Positions 28,401-33,352 of a stretch of 41,124 nucleotides of DNA are shown here, piece after piece. The notes beneath the pieces were generated by a model. The model saw nothing but the letters and a program-made list of their open reading frames with translations, did no database searches and was not told the origin of the DNA. The stretch's first letter is position 1; every line of letters starts with the position of its first letter. The stretch comes from an uncultured Veillonella sp. (GTDB taxonomy: Bacteria > Bacillota > Negativicutes > Veillonellales > Veillonellaceae): the NCBI GenBank assembly GCA_934202095.1, contig CAKPXN010000009.1, positions 1-41,124 of the forward strand, read 5' to 3'. The position numbers and the translations under genes are program-made.

Positions 28401-28431
28401 GGTAGATATGATTCTATCTAAGATTCATTAA
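19495..28431 (+). CDS. YadA-like trimeric autotransporter adhesin
   Basis: The product is 2978 residues. Residues 1-30 form the extended signal peptide region (MGLNHIYKVIWSKTKNAWIV) and signal cleavage is likely after VAFA near residue 62. Three YadA-like heads of GIAIG-type repeats end in necks near residues 292, 667 and 1106 (each with VAAG...ATSTD...NGSQLY). A stalk of about 1,700 residues carries repeated AGNKEIK and DDAAVNKKQMDDA connectors. The membrane anchor is at about 2830-2915 (AGAGAAALAALKP to VTHKFG). A further 63 residues follow, with a coiled coil. It should form trimers on the outer membrane and mediate adhesion or coaggregation. A spaced AAAGGAG site precedes the ATG. The stalk contains long DNA tandem repeats. 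Confidence 0.95.
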   Translation: MGLNHIYKVIWSKTKNAWIVVSEIAKRDGKSSVKSVVTSLTGKSVAAVMVAMVMCGGVAFAGAGTELGGGTATKSSGIAIGTSLASEDDGIAIGQNSHAQKRQSIVIGRASVVKEDRGIAIGYQTASEYGVSIGEQNNSTGNGIAIGKYVNSLGTSIVLGEQSSGNDEAVVIGNHSRGSRLSVTLGRNNQNYADYSTLIGYGNTIDSVSANSILVGTLSSITNSSYATVVGNRINVGSGYNNAVVLGNESATSAYTTPTDTTVSGVTLDASQYAGKGGTLGQGGILSIGDTNKERQIKNVAAGVISATSTDAVNGSQLYEAVRAVTAGASPDVYMHVNDGTSTQGAGNATTNLGKANEKGGATGMYSIAIGQNTKASGMNSIVMGPGANSVSDNVVVVGSNPTGAKSIGNNSAAAVLVGQNSYIADDSSASSVFGTGISLKGNSSVAIGSNSAVYGTGTVAINGMAGRANGIAQFKSDSSVAINGGVKGNGNIAIGGVVGFSRAENYYNVVSPSGFTKTSQNSVAVGNNTLVTQSNTVMVGSYDKLYDAKANPDKSKVITPAEHTLYYTLGAVDKQYYEGTLSNSIYLGHESYAFTPDALVDDESHLTGEQSIHTKKYDSTGNIVVSNNTTGGAFGKVSKATINGDEITGFAGAQSVGAVTIGAGDYERRIQNVAAGEVSATSTDGINGSQLYAVANTLSKNMSSYMHINDGTSTQTVGNATTNYGYSGSKAGATGNLAIAGGMNAKASGQQSLSLGSYTKSEGDYSVVIGSSHDTSWIASRGQTFALGNYSVVLGRGAQTWKDNSIAIGHRTEVKGEDSIGIGKYVFTGGYGSGPTEQSSGITAVGIKLGVNGKNTNVFGQGNIDNIGGGNPILANDSTILGNRNVLSPANNIYPTSINDYATGSHILGNDNSVSGNNAIAIGNKIFVYQNSVALGYVAKALGDKSIAVGYGAEARGEESISIGTGNSVLGNKSSAIGDPSYIDTTATGTHVQGNDNGTATNPIKASESTFMGNTNLAGTTGTIGIHVVGNNNSVNSSNVMVMGNNVTVGTGLDGAVVLGHASSADQYAAATDSTINGVTFEAAGYAGNTGLNKGSIVSVGATGAERQIKNVAAGAVTATSTDAINGSQLYKTAETILKMPINMAGDSGDTVGLKLGKTVNIKGSVASGADVTDGNIAVVGDKATSTLSLKMAKNLTGLTSGTFTDATGNQTVINGAGVTVTPTGTGATPISITTSGINAGNQEIKGVKKGTTDDAAVNKKQMDDALAGISSTLTINDGTTDGSVNLKTDKLKVVGESGANALVTTTVSGDTITVGTSTKLQNAVTAAEKSADKDLSNLSTTGSDKVKTLAQDAVKVAGTGLATVSDATAAGVKTYTVNVDEGKLVIDDTTGKVGAAGSTQGTTAGKDGVATTQNVASVVNAAIDKTTQALADAKHDFAGDDSTVISRKHGEQLNIKGGASTTASDLTSGNIAVVGDTTSGTLNIKLAKALTGLTSATYTDAAGNTQTVTGGSSTISDAAGNSTVVSKGGVTTTDAAGNTTTTAPTGVTVTPAGVGATPISVTTNGISAGNKEIKNVANGTTDDAAVNKKQMDDALKGATDNTVSLGSESGSTTAKKLSTTGGIKFNIKGETGANALITTSASGDDVTIAPTAKLTAAVTAAEKSADKDLSNLSAAGDTYIKNLAKTAASWNVETNGAGTTAVAGGETVNFINGDNIAITNTGRSITIGTAKNVSFDKVTVGGVVIDKTDGINAGNKEIKGIATGTTNDAAVNKGQLDAAIATVSSGASSTEKVVAKTLTGDTNLATVTGQTGTAKGETYEVSVSENAVKAVAATAAQDAVKVAGTGLATVSDATAAGVKTYTVNVDEGKLVIDDTTGKVGAAGSTQGTTAGKDGVATTQNVASVVNAAIDKTTQALADAEHKFDGDTGTTSVRKHGEVLSIKGGVATSADLTTGNIGVVSDGAGTLNIRLAKVLTGLTSATYTDASGNTQTVTGGSSTITDGAGNTTTITKGGMTTTDGTNTTTVAPSGVTATDGTNTVKLNGSGIDAGNTEIKHVGKATTDDAAVNKKQMDDAVKTATDSISTLGDNKVSLGSDSGTTTAKKLSTSGGIKFNIKGDTGANALITTSATGDDVTVAPTAKLTAAVTAAENAANKDLSNLTAAGDTYIKNLAKAAASWNVETNGAGTTAVAGGETVNFINGDNIAITNTGQSITIGTAKNVSFDKVTVGGVVIDKTDGINAGNKEIKGIATGTTNDAAVNKGQLDAAIATVSSGASSTEKVVAKTLTGDTNLATVTGQTGTAKGETYEVSVSENAVKAVAATAAQDAVKVAGTGLATVSDATAAGVKTYTVNVDEGKLVIDDTTGKVGAAGSTQGTTAGKDGVATTQNVASVVNAAIDKTTQALADAKHDFAGDDSTVISRKHGEKLNIKGGASTTAADLTSGNIAVLGDATTGTLNIRMAKALTGLSSATFTTPSGTTVINGGGMTITPSTTGAAPISITTGGINAGNTEIKNVAAGTTPNSAVNKQQMDSAISNATANVGFSTAGNTGTGSVSNGQTLTITGTNGIETNASGQSITVGLDAATRAQINNATTTANNAAKKDLSNIDNAGKQVIKDTAAWNVKVNGAAAETVKGGDTVTFNDGDNIKVTNTGKDITIATKKDVSFDKVTVGNVVIDKNTNRISGLANAANNDEAVNLGQMNAAISTATAGTSNIKYKANGGTQNSVALTTGFDFKGDSNIQITADPANSGVINYKLNPALTGITSISGGTGAPTITLNAGSGSTPGNVSINSNLDMGGKQINNIGAATHAGDAVNKAQMDQALQNIAGASSNVAKSYAYKAGAGAAALAALKPIQYDPLEPTQIMAGIGNYKSQTAVALGVAHYTNENTMFNLGVSLDSHDGIVNAGVTHKFGYSPEKKAIPDKYKGGPISSIYVMQDEVTALQAIVQKQAAENEALRQQNEDMQRKVDMILSKIH
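23632..23799 (+). repeat. 168-bp stalk repeat, first copy
   Basis: This segment is identical to 25090-25257, 1458 bp downstream, and nearly identical to the third copy around 26551-26718. It encodes the stalk stretch from VDEGKLVIDDTTGK to TTQALADA. The spacing is a multiple of three, so loss or gain of units stays in frame. Confidence 0.85.
24673..25238 (+). repeat. 566-bp stalk repeat, copy A
   Basis: Reading both copies base by base, this segment is identical to 26134-26699, exactly 1461 bp (487 codons) downstream. Flanking sequence differs by scattered substitutions. This implies recent duplication or gene conversion. Confidence 0.9.
26134..26699 (+). repeat. 566-bp stalk repeat, copy B
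   Basis: This is the second copy of the perfect repeat at 24673-25238, in direct orientation within the same reading frame. Recombination between the copies would remove or add 487 stalk residues without a frameshift. Confidence 0.9.
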
Positions 28432-28548
28432 TTCTAATAATTTTAAACATTCCCTCTTGTATACAGAAGATTAGTTAGAATTAATGAATATAGGGCTATT
28501 TGGTGGTTAGCCATTGTACTATCAAGGTGGCTGATTACTCCCTAGTGG

Positions 28549-28613
28549 GAAAACAAACGGACTCTTTTTATTTCTCTCATACACACTCTCTCGATAGAGT
28601 CCGTTTGTTATTG
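28549..28613 (+). terminator. Inverted repeat / likely terminator after the adhesin
   Basis: A perfect 14-bp repeat (28552-28565 with 28596-28609) has an A-rich left edge, a T-rich right edge and a 30-base pyrimidine-rich loop. With a CGGACTCT/AGAGTCCG core and a TTTGTTATT tail it fits a rho-independent terminator with an unusually large loop. The remainder of the gap 28432-28693 shows only a small TCCC-TAGT-GGGA hairpin at 28539-28550. Confidence 0.6.
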
Positions 28614-28693
28614 ATAGTGTATAGTTATAACAGTACATAATAAATAGTAAATGTTATTGTTGTCTGAAACGTAAAGAATTTGAGGCGTAACAT

Positions 28694-29257
28694 ATGAAAT
28701 CTGTATTAAAAAAGAGTCGTTTATTTATAATGTTAGCATCTTTGTTAGGGGTGGTGAGTCCAATGGCTCAAGCAGCTGATTTAGTTCCTGTTCAGCCAAC
28801 AGTCGCTGTTGTTGATGAACAACATCAGGCGATTAGCTGGGCAAATCTAATGCTCAATGGTTTTTTACAACATCATACCGGTGCGTCTATTAATGAAATT
28901 TCTTTTGATGCTACCGATACAGTCGTTACATTGACTGTTGGCGGTTTTGATAAAGACGGTGTATATAAGGCTGTATTTACAAATACAGCAAATGAAGTTA
29001 AGGATGAAAAGGTTGGTAAACTTACCAAAACTGTAGAAAAAACAGCCTTTGATCCATCTACTATTTTGCCTCCTGCTGTAGCGGTAAACTTTGCTTATGC
29101 ACAAGCTGAAGGTAAAGCAACAAGCCTTTTAAGCTGGGCTGTTAAAACCGATAAAGGCACGCCTAAATATACCGTTGTATTTGCAACACAAGATAAGAAA
29201 ACCATTACTGTGGCATTTGATGCAGTGAGCGGAAAGTTGTTAAGTGTAACTAAATAA
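28694..29257 (+). CDS. Secreted protein with PepSY-like C-terminus
   Basis: The 187-residue protein has a clear signal peptide (basic MKSVLKKSR, a hydrophobic core, then PMAQA before ADLV, cleavage near residue 27). The mature part of about 160 residues has no Cys and no membrane segment. The C-terminal strand pattern (YTVVFATQDKKTITVAFDAV, then SGKLLSV) resembles PepSY-type domains. The ribosome site is weak (TGAGG). It lies between the adhesin and its own terminator, as a separate transcript or by read-through. A periplasmic role, perhaps in adhesin or envelope biogenesis, is only suggested by position. Confidence 0.75.
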   Translation: MKSVLKKSRLFIMLASLLGVVSPMAQAADLVPVQPTVAVVDEQHQAISWANLMLNGFLQHHTGASINEISFDATDTVVTLTVGGFDKDGVYKAVFTNTANEVKDEKVGKLTKTVEKTAFDPSTILPPAVAVNFAYAQAEGKATSLLSWAVKTDKGTPKYTVVFATQDKKTITVAFDAVSGKLLSVTK

Positions 29258-29345
29258 CCTGAACGCAATAATAATATTTGTATTAATATATATAATGTAT
29301 ATATAGTGTTTAGGTATTGCATTACAAAATAGAATATTATGCACG

Positions 29346-29382
29346 AAACCTCGCTTTTCTTGAAGGGAAATGCGAGGTTTTT
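29346..29382 (+). terminator. Rho-independent terminator after the secreted protein
   Basis: A 9-bp stem (29346-29354 with 29372-29380) encloses a 17-base loop and ends in a T-run (29378-29382). Confidence 0.85.
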
Positions 29383-29476
29383 GTGGCGTTAATGTGAATT
29401 TCATATTACAATAAAATTATTAGGATACTTATATGGAATGAGCGTTCAAAGAAATTCAATGGGAAGGATTGTTTAT

Positions 29477-30292
29477 ATGGCTAGTGTAGTAGAAATTAGT
29501 AAGATTTTTACAAAGCAAAATCTAAAAAAAATCATATCTGATGATACTAGAATAAATAGTCTTACCATGTCATCGACTAAGGATCTCTATGATACATTTG
29601 AGCGTTTATACAAGCAGTTATTAAGACACTATCGCAATGAATATGTATATAAAAATACATTATTTAATAAGTTAGTATTAGGAACACATAGTTTAAATAC
29701 TACTTCTGCTATTGTAGAATTACCTATCGTTGATTCTATTGCGGACTTTATTTTATTCAACGGAAAAGCGGTTGTTTATGAAATCAAAACTGAATTAGAT
29801 TCATTAGAACGTTTAGAAGGTCAATTGGCGAATTACTATAAGGCTTTTGATATCGTCAATGTAGTTGTTTCGGAACGTCATTATGAATCTGTTATGCAAC
29901 GCTTGGCAGATACACCGGTAGGGGTAATTGTTTTGACACGAAAAATGACGTTGAGTGTCAAAAAGGAAGCCCTTAGATTTAATCGGGATTTAGATAAATC
30001 TGTATGGTTCTCTATATTACGTAAATATGAGTTTGAATCTATAGTGAAAAATTATTATGGCTATTTACCAGAAACAACAGATTTTGAGTATTACAGTGCA
30101 TGCAAGGAACTATTTATTGATATAGATATATCTACACTATATAAGGCTTTCATAACTTGCCTAAAAAATAGAAATCTTTATAAATATGATGATTCACAAA
30201 TGAAACTATTACCAAATTCTTTACGGTCTTTGGTTTATTTTTCAAAATTTAGTAAATCTGAGTACAGACAGTTGGCACATTTTTTTAAATAG
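29477..30292 (+). CDS. sce7726-family protein, putative PD-(D/E)xK nuclease
   Basis: The ATG at 29477 has an AAGGA site 8 bases upstream and gives 271 residues; in-frame ATGs at 29438 and 29459 are less well placed. The core SIADFILFNGKAVVYEIKTE shows D90 then E102-x-K104, the PD-(D/E)xK nuclease pattern, with a trailing Gln-containing helix (LEGQLANYY). The family, its size and the following sce7725-like gene match the sce7726/sce7725 pair found in accessory regions. A DNA-cutting role is inferred. The gene is AT-rich with few core-like codons. Confidence 0.8.
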   Translation: MASVVEISKIFTKQNLKKIISDDTRINSLTMSSTKDLYDTFERLYKQLLRHYRNEYVYKNTLFNKLVLGTHSLNTTSAIVELPIVDSIADFILFNGKAVVYEIKTELDSLERLEGQLANYYKAFDIVNVVVSERHYESVMQRLADTPVGVIVLTRKMTLSVKKEALRFNRDLDKSVWFSILRKYEFESIVKNYYGYLPETTDFEYYSACKELFIDIDISTLYKAFITCLKNRNLYKYDDSQMKLLPNSLRSLVYFSKFSKSEYRQLAHFFK

Positions 30293-30306
30293 TATAGGAG
30301 GTACGT

Positions 30307-31272
30307 ATGTATTTACCAATATTTCGTGGCCGGCAATATGAATTATTAGCACTTGAAGAGGAGGTACAACAAAATTTATTTTGTAGCACTTCTGAAGGTA
30401 GTCAGCGTATTATACCAATAGTAGAACCTGTTAATTTGACAACTCGATTAACTAAGACTATTGAATCATTTATAAAACAAAATTCTCAGATTGGTATTAT
30501 TTTTAATCCTAAACGTGAATTAGCCTCTTTCGGACAAGATGAATTATTTACATTTATTAGTGCCATTGAGAACTTTCATGATTATGTAATACCAGTTTTG
30601 TATATGGATAGTAGTTGTAATGAAACATTTTCAAGCCTAGCTAATTTAAATTATAGTAAAGAGGACTGTATTGCTTTATGTTTAGAACAACCTCAAATAT
30701 CGATACTACAAGAATTCTGTGGAAATATACCTGGTAGTTTTAGATTTATTTTAGTTGGTGAAAGTCGAGAGTTCACTCGGTCAATTTCTCGTGATTCTGG
30801 TCCTAAGGTTATATGTGTAGATCGATTTAACAAACAGGCACGCAATTCTGATTATGCGGAAAATCTTGACGAGTTTTTTTCTTCAGATCACCGTTATTAT
30901 GAAGAAGACGGTTTTGATGGATATTCTGATTATTCGATTATAGGGAATGACTTTACTACTAGTGGTTTTGCTCCTAGAGCCGTAGCAATACATATAGTAT
31001 ATATAAATGATGGAGCACAAAATGATTTATATGTACATCATTTTGTATCCGATTCTAATTCTGATATTACAAATCCTGCAGGAAAGTTCCAAGAAGCACT
31101 AGAAAAACTAATAGGCTGGGAGAAATTTAATGTACTACACACTCGTGCAGCTCAATGTTTTGAAAATTTATATAATGAAGGTAGATATCCAGGATTAGGG
31201 ACTATTAAAAAATTATCAATTCAGCAACATTTAGAAATCGTTGATCAATATTTTCAGTCACAGCGAGGGTGA
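30307..31272 (+). CDS. sce7725 / beta-family protein
   Basis: The 321-residue protein starts MYLPIFRGRQYELLALEE, the typical opening of sce7725/'beta' family proteins. It continues with IIPIVEPVN and further strand-helix units suggesting a TIM-barrel-like fold. AGGAGG precedes the ATG, which lies 14 bases after the sce7726 stop. The two families are regularly encoded together. Their biochemical role is not established; an association with phage or plasmid defence is a reasonable guess from context. Confidence 0.8.
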   Translation: MYLPIFRGRQYELLALEEEVQQNLFCSTSEGSQRIIPIVEPVNLTTRLTKTIESFIKQNSQIGIIFNPKRELASFGQDELFTFISAIENFHDYVIPVLYMDSSCNETFSSLANLNYSKEDCIALCLEQPQISILQEFCGNIPGSFRFILVGESREFTRSISRDSGPKVICVDRFNKQARNSDYAENLDEFFSSDHRYYEEDGFDGYSDYSIIGNDFTTSGFAPRAVAIHIVYINDGAQNDLYVHHFVSDSNSDITNPAGKFQEALEKLIGWEKFNVLHTRAAQCFENLYNEGRYPGLGTIKKLSIQQHLEIVDQYFQSQRG

Positions 31273-31277
31273 TATAT

Positions 31278-32369
31278 ATGAAAATTTGTGAGCATTGTTT
31301 TAATGATGAAGAATTAAAGGAAATCATTAAGACGAATAATGATGGTACAAGTGGGACATGCCCTAACTGTGGAGCTGAGACCATTTTGTATGATGCTGAA
31401 AACTTAAAAGATATTCCTGAACTATTTGAAGGCTTTTTTGATAGCTATCAAATTCATAATGCTGGACGAACACTAGTTGAAGAAATGTGTGATAATTGGA
31501 GAATTTTCAACCCTAAATTAAATACTGGACAAGTGCTAGCATTAATTACCGCTATATGTAAACAATATTTTGAAGAACATAATGACTTTTTAAGTGGTAA
31601 GGTTGTTTTAAAAAAGGGTCTGGATTCAGATTATGTGGCTAATAATAGTGTTTTAAAAGATATTAATTGGGGTGAATTTCAGAATCAGCTCATAGAGGTC
31701 AATCGTTATCATCCAAGTAATATTAATACAGACGTATTAAGGCCTTTATTTTCGTATATTGAATCAAAGTATGATGTGGGTGAGATTTGTTTATATAGAG
31801 CTAGGAAAAGTCATAATAAGAAAAAGCTTGATAAATCGGAAATGGGGGCACCACCTCGTAGGAAAAGTGCGGATGGTCGAATTAATGCTAAGGGGGTAGG
31901 TTGTTTATATTTAGCAACTGATGAAGATACCTGTATTAAAGAGATTCGGGCAGGTATATTTGAAACTGTATGTGTAGGTACATTTAAAATCAATAAACCA
32001 TTACTATTAGTAAATTTATCAAAGATAAATTTGATTAGTCCATTTAAAAATCTAGATGATGGTATGGCTAATATTGATATCAATCGGAAATTTTTAGATG
32101 ATTTTAATGATAGTATTCGTAGTCCACAGGCAAGTACTGATGATCCATTAGAGTATGTATCTACACAATATATTGCAGACTATATTAAAAGTATTACTGG
32201 TAAAGATGACCAAAGAATGTATGATGGTATAGAATTTGCAAGTACTCATAGTAAAACAGGACGGAATATCGTATTGTTTGAAACATCTTTAGAAGAATGT
32301 AAATGTACATGTACTAATGTAAAGCGCTATTATATCAATGCTTTAGAGTATAATCTTTCATCGCGGTAA
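31278..32369 (+). CDS. Zinc-ribbon RES-domain protein
   Basis: The ATG at 31278 follows GAGGGTG and gives 363 residues; an in-frame GTG at 31269 overlaps the previous gene. Residues 4-31 form a CxxC...CxxC zinc ribbon (C4, C7, C28, C31). A RES domain occupies the C-terminal half, with its name-giving residues likely R174 (LYRAR), E222 (CIKEIR) and S322 (GIEFASTHS), plus the family stretch EYVSTQYIADYI. RES toxins degrade NAD+. The gene is 5 bases after the sce7725-like gene, so all three form one operon, and no antitoxin gene of the usual Xre type is adjacent. Confidence 0.82.
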   Translation: MKICEHCFNDEELKEIIKTNNDGTSGTCPNCGAETILYDAENLKDIPELFEGFFDSYQIHNAGRTLVEEMCDNWRIFNPKLNTGQVLALITAICKQYFEEHNDFLSGKVVLKKGLDSDYVANNSVLKDINWGEFQNQLIEVNRYHPSNINTDVLRPLFSYIESKYDVGEICLYRARKSHNKKKLDKSEMGAPPRRKSADGRINAKGVGCLYLATDEDTCIKEIRAGIFETVCVGTFKINKPLLLVNLSKINLISPFKNLDDGMANIDINRKFLDDFNDSIRSPQASTDDPLEYVSTQYIADYIKSITGKDDQRMYDGIEFASTHSKTGRNIVLFETSLEECKCTCTNVKRYYINALEYNLSSR

Positions 32370-32428
32370 TATTTACTTGGGTAATGTTTCGCTTTTATTA
32401 AAAGGTTGCTTATCCAAGAGTCTCCTCT

Positions 32429-32466
32429 GGCACCAATCAGTAAATTGATTGGTGCCTTTGCTTTTG
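32429..32466 (+). terminator. First of two tandem terminators after the RES gene
   Basis: A perfect 11-bp stem (32429-32439 with 32446-32456), a 6-base loop and the tail TTTGCTTTTG. Confidence 0.85.
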
Positions 32467-32473
32467 TATTGCC

Positions 32474-32517
32474 TAGTAGATAGTTGATAATCTAAAATCA
32501 ACTATCTGCTATTTTTA
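32474..32517 (+). terminator. Second of two tandem terminators after the RES gene
   Basis: A 15-bp stem (32474-32488 with 32497-32511, one G-T pair) with an 8-base loop, followed by TTTTT. It starts 8 bases after the first terminator. Confidence 0.85.
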
Positions 32518-32581
32518 TATTTTTAATATCGAATAATCTCTATTAAAACTACGAGATTTTAACGAATTTATGAGTGTTTTA

Positions 32582-32590
32582 TGATAAAAT
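32582..32590 (+). promoter_or_regulatory. Extended -10 just before the metalloprotease gene
   Basis: TGATAAAAT (hexamer 32585-32590) ends 7 bases before the ATG at 32598, so transcription would begin at or next to the start codon. No good -35 is visible. Confidence 0.35.
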
Positions 32591-32597
32591 AAAAGGT

Positions 32598-33341
32598 ATG
32601 AATACTTCAACAACTCGGTCTATTACCTACAATGGTGACACAATTGAATATGAGTTAACAATCAAGCGTGTAAAGAACATAAACCTGCGTGTGCACAAGG
32701 ATGGTAGTGTCCATGTTTCGGCGAATGCTTATGTACCAGATCATCGAATCGATGCGTTTGTTATTGAAAATATACCCTTTATTGAGAAGGCTCGTTTTAA
32801 ATTAGAAGCATTAACGGCACAACGGATAGAGGCATTACAATATGTAACGGGTGAAACTGTATCTATTTTGGGCATGCCTGTTTCGCTAGAGGTGGTGGAA
32901 ACATCTGGCAAACCGCATATTAAGTTTGATGGTTCTAATCGCATGGTGATGTTCGTTAAATCTGATTACACCTATGAAGACAAGCATAAATTAATGCAAA
33001 CCTTTTGGCGCCAGCTAGGGGAAAAGGTGTTTACTCATTGGGCGAAGGTCGTGTATCAACGCTTTCACCAGCAACATATTGAGGTGCCCATGCCAACGGT
33101 AAAGCAACAGCACATGAAGAGTCGTTGGGGGTCTTGTACACCATCAAAGCAGCTCATTAAGATGAATATGCGTTTATTAGAAGGGCCTCAGGCATATATT
33201 GAGTACGTTATGGTCCATGAGTTTGCCCATTTTAAATACTTGGATCATTCCAAGAACTTTCACAATTTAGTGGCCCAATTTTTACCAGATTGGAAAGCCC
33301 GTAAGAAATCATTAAATATTTATTTTGCACATAGACCGTAA
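32598..33341 (+). CDS. YgjP/SprT-like zinc metalloprotease (DUF45)
   Basis: The ATG at 32598 gives 247 residues; an in-frame GTG at 32574 has no ribosome site. The C-terminal half carries the zinc motif HEFAH (H207, E208, H211) with a further His in the LDHSKNFH stretch. The family signature SRWGSCTPSKQLIKMN lies before it. The N-terminal part matches the YgjP beta-rich domain (KNINLRVHKDGSVHVSAN). The physiological substrate of the family is not established. Ten bases separate it from dnaE, so it may be co-transcribed with it. Confidence 0.9.
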   Translation: MNTSTTRSITYNGDTIEYELTIKRVKNINLRVHKDGSVHVSANAYVPDHRIDAFVIENIPFIEKARFKLEALTAQRIEALQYVTGETVSILGMPVSLEVVETSGKPHIKFDGSNRMVMFVKSDYTYEDKHKLMQTFWRQLGEKVFTHWAKVVYQRFHQQHIEVPMPTVKQQHMKSRWGSCTPSKQLIKMNMRLLEGPQAYIEYVMVHEFAHFKYLDHSKNFHNLVAQFLPDWKARKKSLNIYFAHRP

Positions 33342-33352
33342 GGAGGTGTACC

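Noticed and set aside
28432..28693. A type I toxin or small RNA gene in the gap after the adhesin
   Set aside because: There is no short hydrophobic reading frame with a ribosome site; the inverted repeat is explained adequately as the adhesin's terminator.
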